In this document: piece by piece, positions 17,347-24,562 of the stretch
Layout: every line of letters starts with the position of its first letter
Numbering within the stretch: position 1 is the stretch's first letter
NCBI GenBank assembly: GCA_025359985.1
Contig: JANYDB010000104.1
Location: 1-32,589, forward strand
Direction of reading: 5' to 3'
DNA from: Burkholderiales bacterium
GTDB lineage: Bacteria > Pseudomonadota > Gammaproteobacteria > Burkholderiales > Usitatibacteraceae
Length of the DNA: 32,589 nt
Notes under the pieces: model-generated
Databases searched by the model: none
Told to the model about the DNA's origin: nothing
Seen by the model: the letters and a program-made list of their open reading frames with translations, nothing else
Translations under genes and position numbers: made by a program

Positions 17347-17941
17347 CAGTAACAGCCGGACATTGAATGCGGCCTGCGCGGAGGGTATGAAATCCGCCCG
17401 TTATGACGTGCCCACACTCATGTTGCGGCTGGATCAGGCGTGGCGCATTTTAAATTTGAACCAGGAACTGATTCGTGCGGCTGACCAGAAAATTTATCTG
17501 CTGATTGTGATGTCCACCTTGTTGGTTACCTATGTTTCAACCAACCTGGAAAAGATCGTGAATCATGGCGTGGTGGAAAGAGTCTGCCTCATCCTGTTTT
17601 TAGTGGCCGGCGCGGCATTCTTTTTTTTCGCGCTGACCACTGTACTGGCCCGTTCCCGCCGATTAGTGGCCGGGCCCCTGAACCGGGATGAAGCTGAACA
17701 CCCGGTCGTAACGCCGCATTTAATTTTCTTCGGCGACATCTCGCAACGGGCTCGGCCGGATGAATATACCGCGTCTTTTCATCAGGCCGACTTGCATGAT
17801 GTACTGAACGATGTATGCCACCAGATTCATCAAGTCGCGGGCATTGCCAATAATAAATATCGTGCCTATCGACGCGCCTGGATGGCGCTGGCGGTTGAAG
17901 TAACTTTGTTTCTGGCGCTTGAATTTTCACTTGTCCTCTAA
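17339..17941 (+). CDS. Pycsar effector-like membrane protein (PycTM / DUF5706)
   Basis: The 200-residue protein has the layout of PycTM effectors: N-terminal helix, two membrane segments (about 51-69 and 82-103), a soluble loop and a terminal hydrophobic segment (about 180-199). Family-like signatures are RAADQK at the start of TM1, HLIFFGDIS (127-135), DEY (141-143), and [20 protein letters not shown] near the end. PycTM kills cells by membrane damage when a pyrimidine cyclase supplies cCMP or cUMP. No cyclase is present in the window, so this is an orphan by position. ATG at 17339 is preferred over a GTG at 17318 and overlaps the AKR stop by eight bases. Family assignment is from recalled patterns. 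Confidence 0.72.
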   Translation: MPDSNSRTLNAACAEGMKSARYDVPTLMLRLDQAWRILNLNQELIRAADQKIYLLIVMSTLLVTYVSTNLEKIVNHGVVERVCLILFLVAGAAFFFFALTTVLARSRRLVAGPLNRDEAEHPVVTPHLIFFGDISQRARPDEYTASFHQADLHDVLNDVCHQIHQVAGIANNKYRAYRRAWMALAVEVTLFLALEFSLVL

Positions 17942-17991
17942 ATTTTTCCATTCGCCGTTGATTCGTTAATGGCTACGCACCAAGACAAAAA

Positions 17992-18201
17992 ATGGACATG
18001 AAAAAAGTGAACGGCGGCAGCATCCGCGCCATTGGCTACGACGATAAACGACGTGCGCTAGGAATTGAATTGTCCGCTGGGACTTATGAATACGCCAATG
18101 TTTCGTTTGAAGTATGGCGACGATTTTCAACATCGTCGTCGATGCAAAGTTATTATCGCGACAATATCGAAGAGGTGTTCAGTAAGCGACGCGTTAAATA
18201 A
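17992..18201 (+). CDS. KTSC-domain protein
   Basis: This 69-residue protein is almost entirely one KTSC domain (PF13619): a first strand KKVNGGSIRAIGYDDKRRALGIEL, SAGTYEYANVSFEVWRRF, then a short motif (SSSMQSYYRDNI) that replaces the K-x-x-S/G-x-Y-x-N-x-I consensus. KTSC is found at the C-terminus of some lysyl-tRNA synthetases and in phage or standalone proteins, and its function is not known. Start M1 or M3 is possible; ribosome site is weak. It is 50 bases after the PycTM-like gene on the same strand and precedes a hairpin. Confidence 0.85.
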   Translation: MDMKKVNGGSIRAIGYDDKRRALGIELSAGTYEYANVSFEVWRRFSTSSSMQSYYRDNIEEVFSKRRVK

Positions 18202-18216
18202 GTGAACCCAAGGATC

Positions 18217-18253
18217 GGGGCGGCGTTTCAGCCAAAAAGTTCTGAAAAGCCCC
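18217..18253. terminator. Terminator-like hairpin between KTSC and aceB
   Basis: GGGGC pairs with GCCCC and, inside, TTTCAG pairs with CTGAAA, with a GGCG bulge and the ten-base loop CCAAAAAGTT. It lies between two convergent genes, 15 bases after the KTSC stop and 41 before the aceB stop. A moderate T-rich stretch follows on the + strand, so it may end either transcript. Confidence 0.55.
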
Positions 18254-18294
18254 GCCATTTATAGAGTTTTATATTTTGCGAGTAAAAATAACCG

Positions 18295-19896
18295 CTAGGC
18301 GATTGCTCGATATGCGGGCAGTGTTAGAAATTCTTCGTAATGATCGTCCATGATGAGTTGTTCAAACATCGCCGCACCTTCGATATATTTACCGGCCTGA
18401 AACGCCGCATCGCCTACAATCGCCGGGGTTTTGCAAAGTTCATCGGCGATCAATGCCGTGACCATTTCCTTGCTTACTTTGCGGCCATCATCGAGCACAC
18501 CTTTGGGCGAGCGTATCCATTGCCATACCTGGCTGCGGGAAATTTCGGCGGTGGCTGCGTCTTCCATCAGATTAAAAATCGGTACACACCCATTGCCGCC
18601 CAGCCATGAGCCGACATACTGAATGCCGACCTGAATATTGTTACGCACACCGGCTTCAGTAATGGGGGCCTCCGGGCGGAAGTCGAGCAAATCGCTGGCG
18701 GTGTAATGCACATCATCGCGTTGTTTGTGAATTTGATTCGGCGTGGGCATGTGCTCATCAAATACCGCTTTAGCCACGGCGACCAGGCCCGGATGCGCAA
18801 CCCAGGTGCCGTCGCAACCATCGACTACTTCGCGCAGCTTGTCGAGACGCACTTTTTCAAACGCAGCGTCGTTTGCTACCGGATTATTTTTGATCGGGAT
18901 TTGTGCTGCCATGCCGCCCATCGCAAAAGCCTGCCGCTTGTGGCAAGTCTTCACCAACGTCAGCGCATAGGCGCGAAGAAACGGTGCCAGCATGGTCACT
19001 TGTGAACGATCCGCCAGACAAAAATTTTTATTGAGGCGGAATTTTTTGATGGCTGAAAAAATATAATCCCAACGGCCAATATTCAAGCCCGCACTATGAT
19101 CGCGCAGCTCGTATAAAATCTCGTCCATCTCAAACGCAGCCACGATAGTTTCAATCAGCACGCACCCCTTAATTGAACCTTGCGGTACGCCCGACTCCTG
19201 TTGCGCCATTATAAAAATATCGTTCCACAGGCGCGCCTCCAGATGTGATTCTATCTTGGGCAAATACAGATAGACGCCGCTACTGCGAGCGAGCACCGTC
19301 TTGATGTTGTGAAAGAAATAGAGCGCAAAATCGAACAGCCCACCCGACACCGGTTTGCCATCGAGGGTCACATGCTTTTCATCAAGATGCCAGCCACGCG
19401 GCCGCGGGAACAACACGGCCGGATCGTCGTTTAATTGGTATGACTTGCCGTTTTGTTCGAATCTAATGGTGCGCAGATTAGCATCGCGTAAATTAATTTG
19501 ACCATCGATCATGTTATACCAAGTCGGGCAATTCGAATCTTCAAAATCGGCCATGAACGTATTCGCGCCGCAATTCAAAGCATTAATCACCATCTTGCGA
19601 TCAGTAGGGCCAGTAATTTCGACACGTCGATCCTGAATATCCTGCGGCACTGAAGCCACAACCCAATTGCCATCGCGGATGTGTTTGGTTTCCACCAGAA
19701 ACCCCGGAAGCACGCCCGCATCAAATTCTTTTTGTCGAGCGTCGCGGGCGGCCAGCAGGGTTTGTCGGGTCGGCTCAAACTTGCGTGCCAGTTTGACAAA
19801 AAAAGCGAGTGCCTCCGGCGTCACAATGGTGGCAAAGGCGGGCGTGATATTTCCCGAAATAGCGAGTCCGTCGGGCAGGTTGTGAGTAATATTCAT
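18295..19896 (-). CDS. aceB: Malate synthase A
   Basis: Malate synthase condenses glyoxylate with acetyl-CoA to give malate, the second step of the glyoxylate shunt. Family blocks are all present: TFMADFEDSNCPTW, LFPRPRGWHLDEKH (catalytic Arg region), LPKIESHLEARLWNDIF, HSAGLNIGRWDYIFSAIKKF, AMGGMAAQIPIKN and GTWVAHPGL. The 533-residue length equals that of E. coli AceB. No malate synthase G extra domain is visible. GAGGA seven bases upstream fixes the start. It is divergent from a LysR gene whose product probably controls it through the dyad at 19946-19963. No isocitrate lyase gene lies in the window. Confidence 0.97.
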   Translation of the reverse strand: MNITHNLPDGLAISGNITPAFATIVTPEALAFFVKLARKFEPTRQTLLAARDARQKEFDAGVLPGFLVETKHIRDGNWVVASVPQDIQDRRVEITGPTDRKMVINALNCGANTFMADFEDSNCPTWYNMIDGQINLRDANLRTIRFEQNGKSYQLNDDPAVLFPRPRGWHLDEKHVTLDGKPVSGGLFDFALYFFHNIKTVLARSSGVYLYLPKIESHLEARLWNDIFIMAQQESGVPQGSIKGCVLIETIVAAFEMDEILYELRDHSAGLNIGRWDYIFSAIKKFRLNKNFCLADRSQVTMLAPFLRAYALTLVKTCHKRQAFAMGGMAAQIPIKNNPVANDAAFEKVRLDKLREVVDGCDGTWVAHPGLVAVAKAVFDEHMPTPNQIHKQRDDVHYTASDLLDFRPEAPITEAGVRNNIQVGIQYVGSWLGGNGCVPIFNLMEDAATAEISRSQVWQWIRSPKGVLDDGRKVSKEMVTALIADELCKTPAIVGDAAFQAGKYIEGAAMFEQLIMDDHYEEFLTLPAYRAIA

Positions 19897-19945
19897 GCAA
19901 GGTCCTCGTTGGAAATAATCTGCGGGTGTATGTATGTGTTTGTCG

Positions 19946-19963
19946 ATTTAACGCAGGTTAAAT
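19946..19963. promoter_or_regulatory. LysR-type operator dyad between aceB and lysR
   Basis: The perfect inverted repeat ATTTAAC-N4-GTTAAAT contains the T-N11-A signature of LysR-type binding sites (T48 to A60 of the block). It lies 50 bases from the aceB start and 136 from the lysR start, in the divergent intergenic region. Assignment to the LysR product is inference. Confidence 0.65.
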
Positions 19964-20098
19964 TAATAATCATTTTATCGAGTGTATTCCATTACTCTAT
20001 GTAAGATAATCATGAAAATAACAAAAGAGTTTTATACTATATATAGCTGTTCTGCCCTTTAAAGCTTTGACAAAAACAACGCTTCAGCGGAGGAAATC

Positions 20099-21127
20099 AT
20101 GGATAGATTCAAGGCGCTGCAAACATTTTTGGATGTCGCAAAATCAGAAAGTCTTTCTATTGTTGCTCGCGGCGAAGGCGTTACGCCTGCGATGGTGGGC
20201 CGCCGCATTGATCAGCTAGAACAGCAGCTCGGTGTGAAGTTATTTAAGCGCTCCACTCGAAAAATTACGCTCACGCCTGAGGGCACGGTATTTTTTGAAG
20301 ATGTGCGTAATATTCTGAATGAGCTGCGCGCGGCTGAGGAATCGCTCTCGATAGGGGCAAAAAACGCAACAGGACGTTTGATTGTTTCAGCACCTACCTC
20401 GTTTGGACGCAAACATATTGCGCCGCACTTACCGGCTTTTTTAGAGGCGCATCCGAATCTGAGTGTGACCTTGAATCTTTCCGAGCGCCTGGTGGATTTG
20501 AAAAATGAGCGGGTCGATCTTGCGGTGCGGATCGCGGATATGAAAAACGCGGATTTGATTGCCAGCAAACTCGCGCGTAATCATCGCGTGATTGTTGCAT
20601 CGCCGGACTACATTAAACGCCACGGCAAGCCACAAAATCTCGATGATCTGGCAAAACATAATTGTCTGGTTACAGCAACCGAAAGTGGTCTCGCGGATGG
20701 CTGGACTTTTCGTTTGCTTGATGAAACGAAAGCTAATGCAAAACCAGTCATTGAACAAACGGTGACGGTAAAAATTTCGGGCAATATGCATTGCAATGAC
20801 GGCGAGGTATTGACACGTTGGGCGCTCGCCGGTCATGGCTTGGCGCAGCGTAGTGTTTGGGAGGTTTCGGAAGAAATCGAACGTGGCCGCTTGATCGAAT
20901 TGTTGCCCAAATTCGCGGCGCCGGGCCATGATATTTTTGCAGTCTATCCGGATCGTAAATTTCTGCCTGCTAAGGTGCGGCTTTTCATTGATTTTTTGAA
21001 AAAAACTTTTGGCAACCCGCCTTACTGGGAGCAGCCAATAGAGCAGCAAGAGAAGAAAAAAAGGAGCCAAAAAAAGCGCAATATAAATGACGAGGGCTCT
21101 GCCCAAAAAATCAGCTCAGCACGGTAA
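20099..21127 (+). CDS. LysR-family regulator, likely controller of aceB
   Basis: The protein has a winged HTH at residues 1-60 (SLSIVARGEGVTPAMVGRRIDQLEQQLGVKLFKRSTRKITLTPEG) and a substrate-binding-protein-like effector domain (about 90-300). The effector part includes ASKLARNHRVIVASPDYIKRHGKP, and the C-terminus is a long basic extension with KKKRSQKKRN, unusual for LysR proteins and possibly disordered. GGAGGA six bases upstream sets the start. Placement back-to-back with aceB points to control of malate synthase and of itself. An aldo/keto reductase follows after 17 bases. Confidence 0.93.
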   Translation: MDRFKALQTFLDVAKSESLSIVARGEGVTPAMVGRRIDQLEQQLGVKLFKRSTRKITLTPEGTVFFEDVRNILNELRAAEESLSIGAKNATGRLIVSAPTSFGRKHIAPHLPAFLEAHPNLSVTLNLSERLVDLKNERVDLAVRIADMKNADLIASKLARNHRVIVASPDYIKRHGKPQNLDDLAKHNCLVTATESGLADGWTFRLLDETKANAKPVIEQTVTVKISGNMHCNDGEVLTRWALAGHGLAQRSVWEVSEEIERGRLIELLPKFAAPGHDIFAVYPDRKFLPAKVRLFIDFLKKTFGNPPYWEQPIEQQEKKKRSQKKRNINDEGSAQKISSAR

Positions 21128-21144
21128 TCGGGACGCAATCATTT

Positions 21145-22200
21145 ATGCACATGCATTCGCTGGGAAATACCGCTTTAAAAGTTAGTGAAATTTGTCTCGG
21201 CAGCATGACCTGGGGCCAGCAAAACTCAAAGAAAGACGCGCATGCCCAGCTTGACTACGCCCAGTCGCGTGGCCTTAATTTCATTGACACTGCGGAAATG
21301 TATTCGGTGCCAGCGCGCGCCGAAACCTATGGCGCAACTGAAAAGATAATCGGCGAATGGCTGCATAACAAGGGCGCGTTATGTCGTGATCAAATCGTGG
21401 TGGCGAGCAAATGCGCGGGCCCATCGCGTAACGCCGCCGATCTAACCTGGGTACGGGGTGATGCGGCCACGTTCTCAAAAGCAGATATACAGCGCGGTAT
21501 TACAGGCAGCCTTAAACGGCTACAAACGGATTACATAGATCTTTATCAATTGCACTGGCCAGCACGTAATGTGCCTGTTTTTGGCGGCGCACTTTTTGAC
21601 GCGACAGCAGAACGTGAATCAGTAGCGCTTGATACGACACTGGCTGCGCTGGCCGATGAAGTCAAAGCCGGGCGTATTCGATACATAGGGCTCTCGAACG
21701 AAACGCCGTGGGGCCTCATGCGTTTTCTGCAATTAGCAGATACATCAAAGCTGGCACGCGTCGTCTCTATCCAAAATGCCTACAACCTGCTTAATCGGGT
21801 GTACGAGCAGGGTTTGTCCGAGATTGGCTTTCGGGAAAATATAGGGCTGCTGGCTTACAGCCCGCTTGCCTTTGGCCACCTTACTGGAAAGTATTTGCAC
21901 GAAGCGCCTGACAACGCCCGCTTCAAATTATTTCCGCAATTCGGGCCGCGCTATGGCAAGCCAAATGTGGTGCCTGCGGTGCGTGAATATGCGGCCCTGG
22001 CAGCACAGATTGGCATCAGCCTGACGGCACTGTCTCTCGCGTTTTGTAAGAGCCGATTTTTTGTGACAAGCACTATTGTCGGCGCGACCACGCTTGCTCA
22101 GTTGGCTGAAAACATTGATGCGTTTGAGGTCAAACTCGATGCCGAAACTTTGGCAGCGATCGACGCCATTCATTTGCGCTATACCAACCCTGCGCCTTAG
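21145..22200 (+). CDS. Aldo/keto reductase, Tas-like subfamily
   Basis: This second aldo/keto reductase resembles E. coli Tas: LGSMTWGQQNSKKDAHAQLDYAQSRGLNFIDTAEMYSVPARAETYGATE is the subfamily hallmark, followed by SKCAGP (catalytic Lys) and LYQLHWP (catalytic His). C-terminal FVTSTIVGATTLAQLAENIDA closes the NADPH site. Its substrate is unknown. The product is 351 residues. Starts M1 (21145) and M3 (21151) both fit; only a weak GGGAC precedes. It begins 17 bases after the LysR stop, so it probably shares that transcript, and converges with the FecR gene 17 bases beyond its end. Confidence 0.93.
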   Translation: MHMHSLGNTALKVSEICLGSMTWGQQNSKKDAHAQLDYAQSRGLNFIDTAEMYSVPARAETYGATEKIIGEWLHNKGALCRDQIVVASKCAGPSRNAADLTWVRGDAATFSKADIQRGITGSLKRLQTDYIDLYQLHWPARNVPVFGGALFDATAERESVALDTTLAALADEVKAGRIRYIGLSNETPWGLMRFLQLADTSKLARVVSIQNAYNLLNRVYEQGLSEIGFRENIGLLAYSPLAFGHLTGKYLHEAPDNARFKLFPQFGPRYGKPNVVPAVREYAALAAQIGISLTALSLAFCKSRFFVTSTIVGATTLAQLAENIDAFEVKLDAETLAAIDAIHLRYTNPAP

Positions 22201-22217
22201 ATGTGCAGTTACGATCG

Positions 22218-24146
22218 TTAACGGGCTTCCAGATGGACGCGGCCCTCTGCAGGCTGTTCATGCTTTTCATGCGGCACCGGCTTGGTTGCCTTTTCAACAG
22301 GATGTGGAGGCGACTGGATGCGGCCCTCCTGGGTGACGCGGTGCTCTTGCTGCAGAGGTTGCTTGTGCTGACGCTTTGGTATTTGATCGTCGCCTTCAGT
22401 ACTTGTTCTTTCACGAGTGGGTTGGTTGGTACCGCGAACTGCCCCCGTTGCGTTACCCGAATTAGGCAAGCGTGCGGCTGCTTCGGTAGATTGAGCTGAT
22501 TTGGGTTTATTAAAAGATGGTTGGGGTGATCCGCGCGACGACATCTCACGTTGCGTCGGCGCGGTTGAGGGTGATGCAATGCCAGGCAGTGGCCCGCCTT
22601 GAATGGCCTGTGGAACAGGTTTGGCAAAGTTTGGCGTAATGCTGGATGTATTGCTGTTTTTTGGAGCTAGAGCAGGCCCAGTTAAATATGCAGGCGCTGG
22701 CGCAGAAGCTGATGTAGGCGGGGAATTGGCGGCATTCACATTATTACCTGTTGGTTTTCCGTTAAATGTGCGTGAACCCATTTCTTTGGGGAAAGGTGCG
22801 GCGCTCGGTGCGACTGCAATCGGATGCTCGGCTAATTCTCGGGTGGTTAATTTAACAGTGTTGTTTTGTACTGGACGAGAATTCACAAATGCATTGCCAG
22901 TTACAAACGTGGCGCCGGGCATTTGATTGGCATAAGTTGTGGGCGGATTAATCACGGTGATGTTGTTGGTTACATGATTAATGTTGCGAATATAAGTGAT
23001 GTTGTTGGTATAGCTCGGCACATAATATTCACGCGGTGCAAGCGGAAACCAGCCGATGGATGGTCCTGATCCAATTGAAATCGAAATATTGATGCCGGGT
23101 CTGCCGTACCAACCGACTAGTGCAGGTGCATAAATGGGGCGACGCACATACTCACCAGGCCACCATGCCCACCGCGCACCGGCATAAACCCAGCGTCCAT
23201 AATGGAATGGCGCAAAGCCCCAGGCTGCATCATCAATCCATGTCCAGCCCCATGGCCGAACATAAGACCATGAGCCATAGCGATACGGCGCCCATCCCGC
23301 CGCCACTACACGCGGTGTCCAAACGCGCCCGTATTCACGATCCTCGGTCCAGTCACCGTAGGTATCCAGATCTTCATAGCCGGTCATGTAAGGCGATATG
23401 GTTTGTTCACGAGAGTAACGGATATGGCTTTCATCCCAGTTTTGATCGCGCACTTCGGCCCAGCGATCAAAGGCGGAGCCACTCGCATTTTCAAAGCGGA
23501 AATCACTGGTGGTACCGGCGCCTGAGTTGCGCACAATCAGGGTTTTGCCAGCGTCAATATTAAGCCGGTTGCTGATGCCAGCCTCATCAGCGTTGCTTTC
23601 GTAGCTTGCCCTACCGATAAATACCGAGATGCGGCTTTCGAAGCCGTCCTGCGACGCATCCACACGATATCGGCCATTGCCTTCGATGATAAATCGGCCT
23701 TCGTTTGTATCGAGCCGAATACTGTCGCGGATATTGTCCCTGCTGTTACTGCGGGTGCGAATGTTAACGCTGCCGCGCTGCAAAAATGCTTGTGTGCGAT
23801 CGTCGTTGATCTTCACTAAATCAAGGACGGAATTATCATCAATGCGTAATGCTGACGCACCAATACGCACTTCTGCGCGCGACTGGTTTTCAGTCCAAAT
23901 GGAATTTTCGCTAGTGACCGGAAAATTAATACGCGCCTTACGCCAACCTTCGCTGCGATCTGCATAAAACGAAACATCGCCTTCAACATAACCAATTCTG
24001 CCTACGCGAGAAGGGGGATCAACGGGCGCTGCAGAGGCTGCAAACATAATCAGAAAGGCGCATGCAGCCATGCTTGAATAGCAGGCGCGGCCCAAGTGTT
24101 TTTTGAATTTAAGAATCGTGAAAACGGTTTGAGATGCGGCCTTCAT
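22218..24146 (-). CDS. Secreted FecR/DUF6600 protein with Pro/Asn-rich tail
   Basis: The start at 24146 follows a strong GGAGG (nine-base spacing), so an upstream open frame is dropped; 642 residues. A basic, hydrophobic signal peptide occupies 1-40 (ending AASAA). A FecR-like beta domain spans about 48-205 (GRIGYVEGDVSFYADR, SRAEVRIGASALRIDDNSVLDL). A Trp/Tyr-rich DUF6600 region follows at 255-375 with DTYGDWTEDREYGRVWTP and a repeated WxPYRYGSW / FAPFHYGRWVY pattern. The last 260 residues are Asn/Pro/Ser-rich and probably disordered, with a basic end. Such proteins are envelope-associated and of unknown role. It converges with the Tas-like gene and is divergent from the AsmA fusion gene. 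Confidence 0.85.
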   Translation of the reverse strand: MKAASQTVFTILKFKKHLGRACYSSMAACAFLIMFAASAAPVDPPSRVGRIGYVEGDVSFYADRSEGWRKARINFPVTSENSIWTENQSRAEVRIGASALRIDDNSVLDLVKINDDRTQAFLQRGSVNIRTRSNSRDNIRDSIRLDTNEGRFIIEGNGRYRVDASQDGFESRISVFIGRASYESNADEAGISNRLNIDAGKTLIVRNSGAGTTSDFRFENASGSAFDRWAEVRDQNWDESHIRYSREQTISPYMTGYEDLDTYGDWTEDREYGRVWTPRVVAAGWAPYRYGSWSYVRPWGWTWIDDAAWGFAPFHYGRWVYAGARWAWWPGEYVRRPIYAPALVGWYGRPGINISISIGSGPSIGWFPLAPREYYVPSYTNNITYIRNINHVTNNITVINPPTTYANQMPGATFVTGNAFVNSRPVQNNTVKLTTRELAEHPIAVAPSAAPFPKEMGSRTFNGKPTGNNVNAANSPPTSASAPAPAYLTGPALAPKNSNTSSITPNFAKPVPQAIQGGPLPGIASPSTAPTQREMSSRGSPQPSFNKPKSAQSTEAAARLPNSGNATGAVRGTNQPTRERTSTEGDDQIPKRQHKQPLQQEHRVTQEGRIQSPPHPVEKATKPVPHEKHEQPAEGRVHLEAR

Positions 24147-24562
24147 AAAAATTTTCCTCCACAACGCGAATGTCAGACGGTAAAAATAGAGAACGTCGGG
24201 GATGACAATGCGTTGACGCGAAAGCATGCTGACAGGTTGATCGCAAGTATGCTGGCGGGCAACTTTTAGGTGTAATGACAAAAATAGGTAACTTATCCTG
24301 GATAAGCAGTTTCGCCTAAAAAACGCGTTATATGAGAATATAAGCCTTACAGATACACAAAACGAAATACGAGGAGCTGTGGCGGCCCGTTTTTGCCGGG
24401 TCAAATGCAGTTCACAGGCTGCCTGCATACACCTCATATTGGGTTCATAAAACGGGCAAATAAAATTATAATTTCTTCAAAACAGTACATGTTTTGTTTT
24501 ATTTTTTTGTCCGGCCATATAAATTCAGGCGCCCCATTGATTACTTTGCCGAGAGTTGCGTG
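24147..24562. other. Divergent intergenic region (416 bp)
   Basis: This is the only gap above 300 bases. It must hold the promoters for the FecR/DUF6600 gene (leftward) and the AsmA fusion gene (rightward). It is A/T-rich near the right end. No tRNA, conserved RNA or gene was seen, and the open frames that extend into it (from 24437 and 24494) are upstream extensions of the flanking genes. A dyad at 24478-24496 is the clearest structure. Confidence 0.6.
24478..24496. promoter_or_regulatory. Perfect inverted repeat upstream of AsmA fusion gene
   Basis: CAAAACA-GTACA-TGTTTTG is a seven-base inverted repeat with a five-base spacer. It ends 66 bases before the start at 24563. It could be an operator or a hairpin, since a T-rich run follows. 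No regulator is named by the sequence. Confidence 0.45.

Noticed and set aside
13724-18201. A complete Pycsar or CBASS system
   Set aside because: Beyond the PycTM-like protein there is no nucleotide cyclase or CD-NTase; the GGDEF protein makes c-di-GMP and is a standard regulator.
20441-21106. 221-codon open frame on the minus strand opposite the LysR gene
   Set aside because: It mirrors a clear LysR gene and has no recognisable motif or ribosome site.
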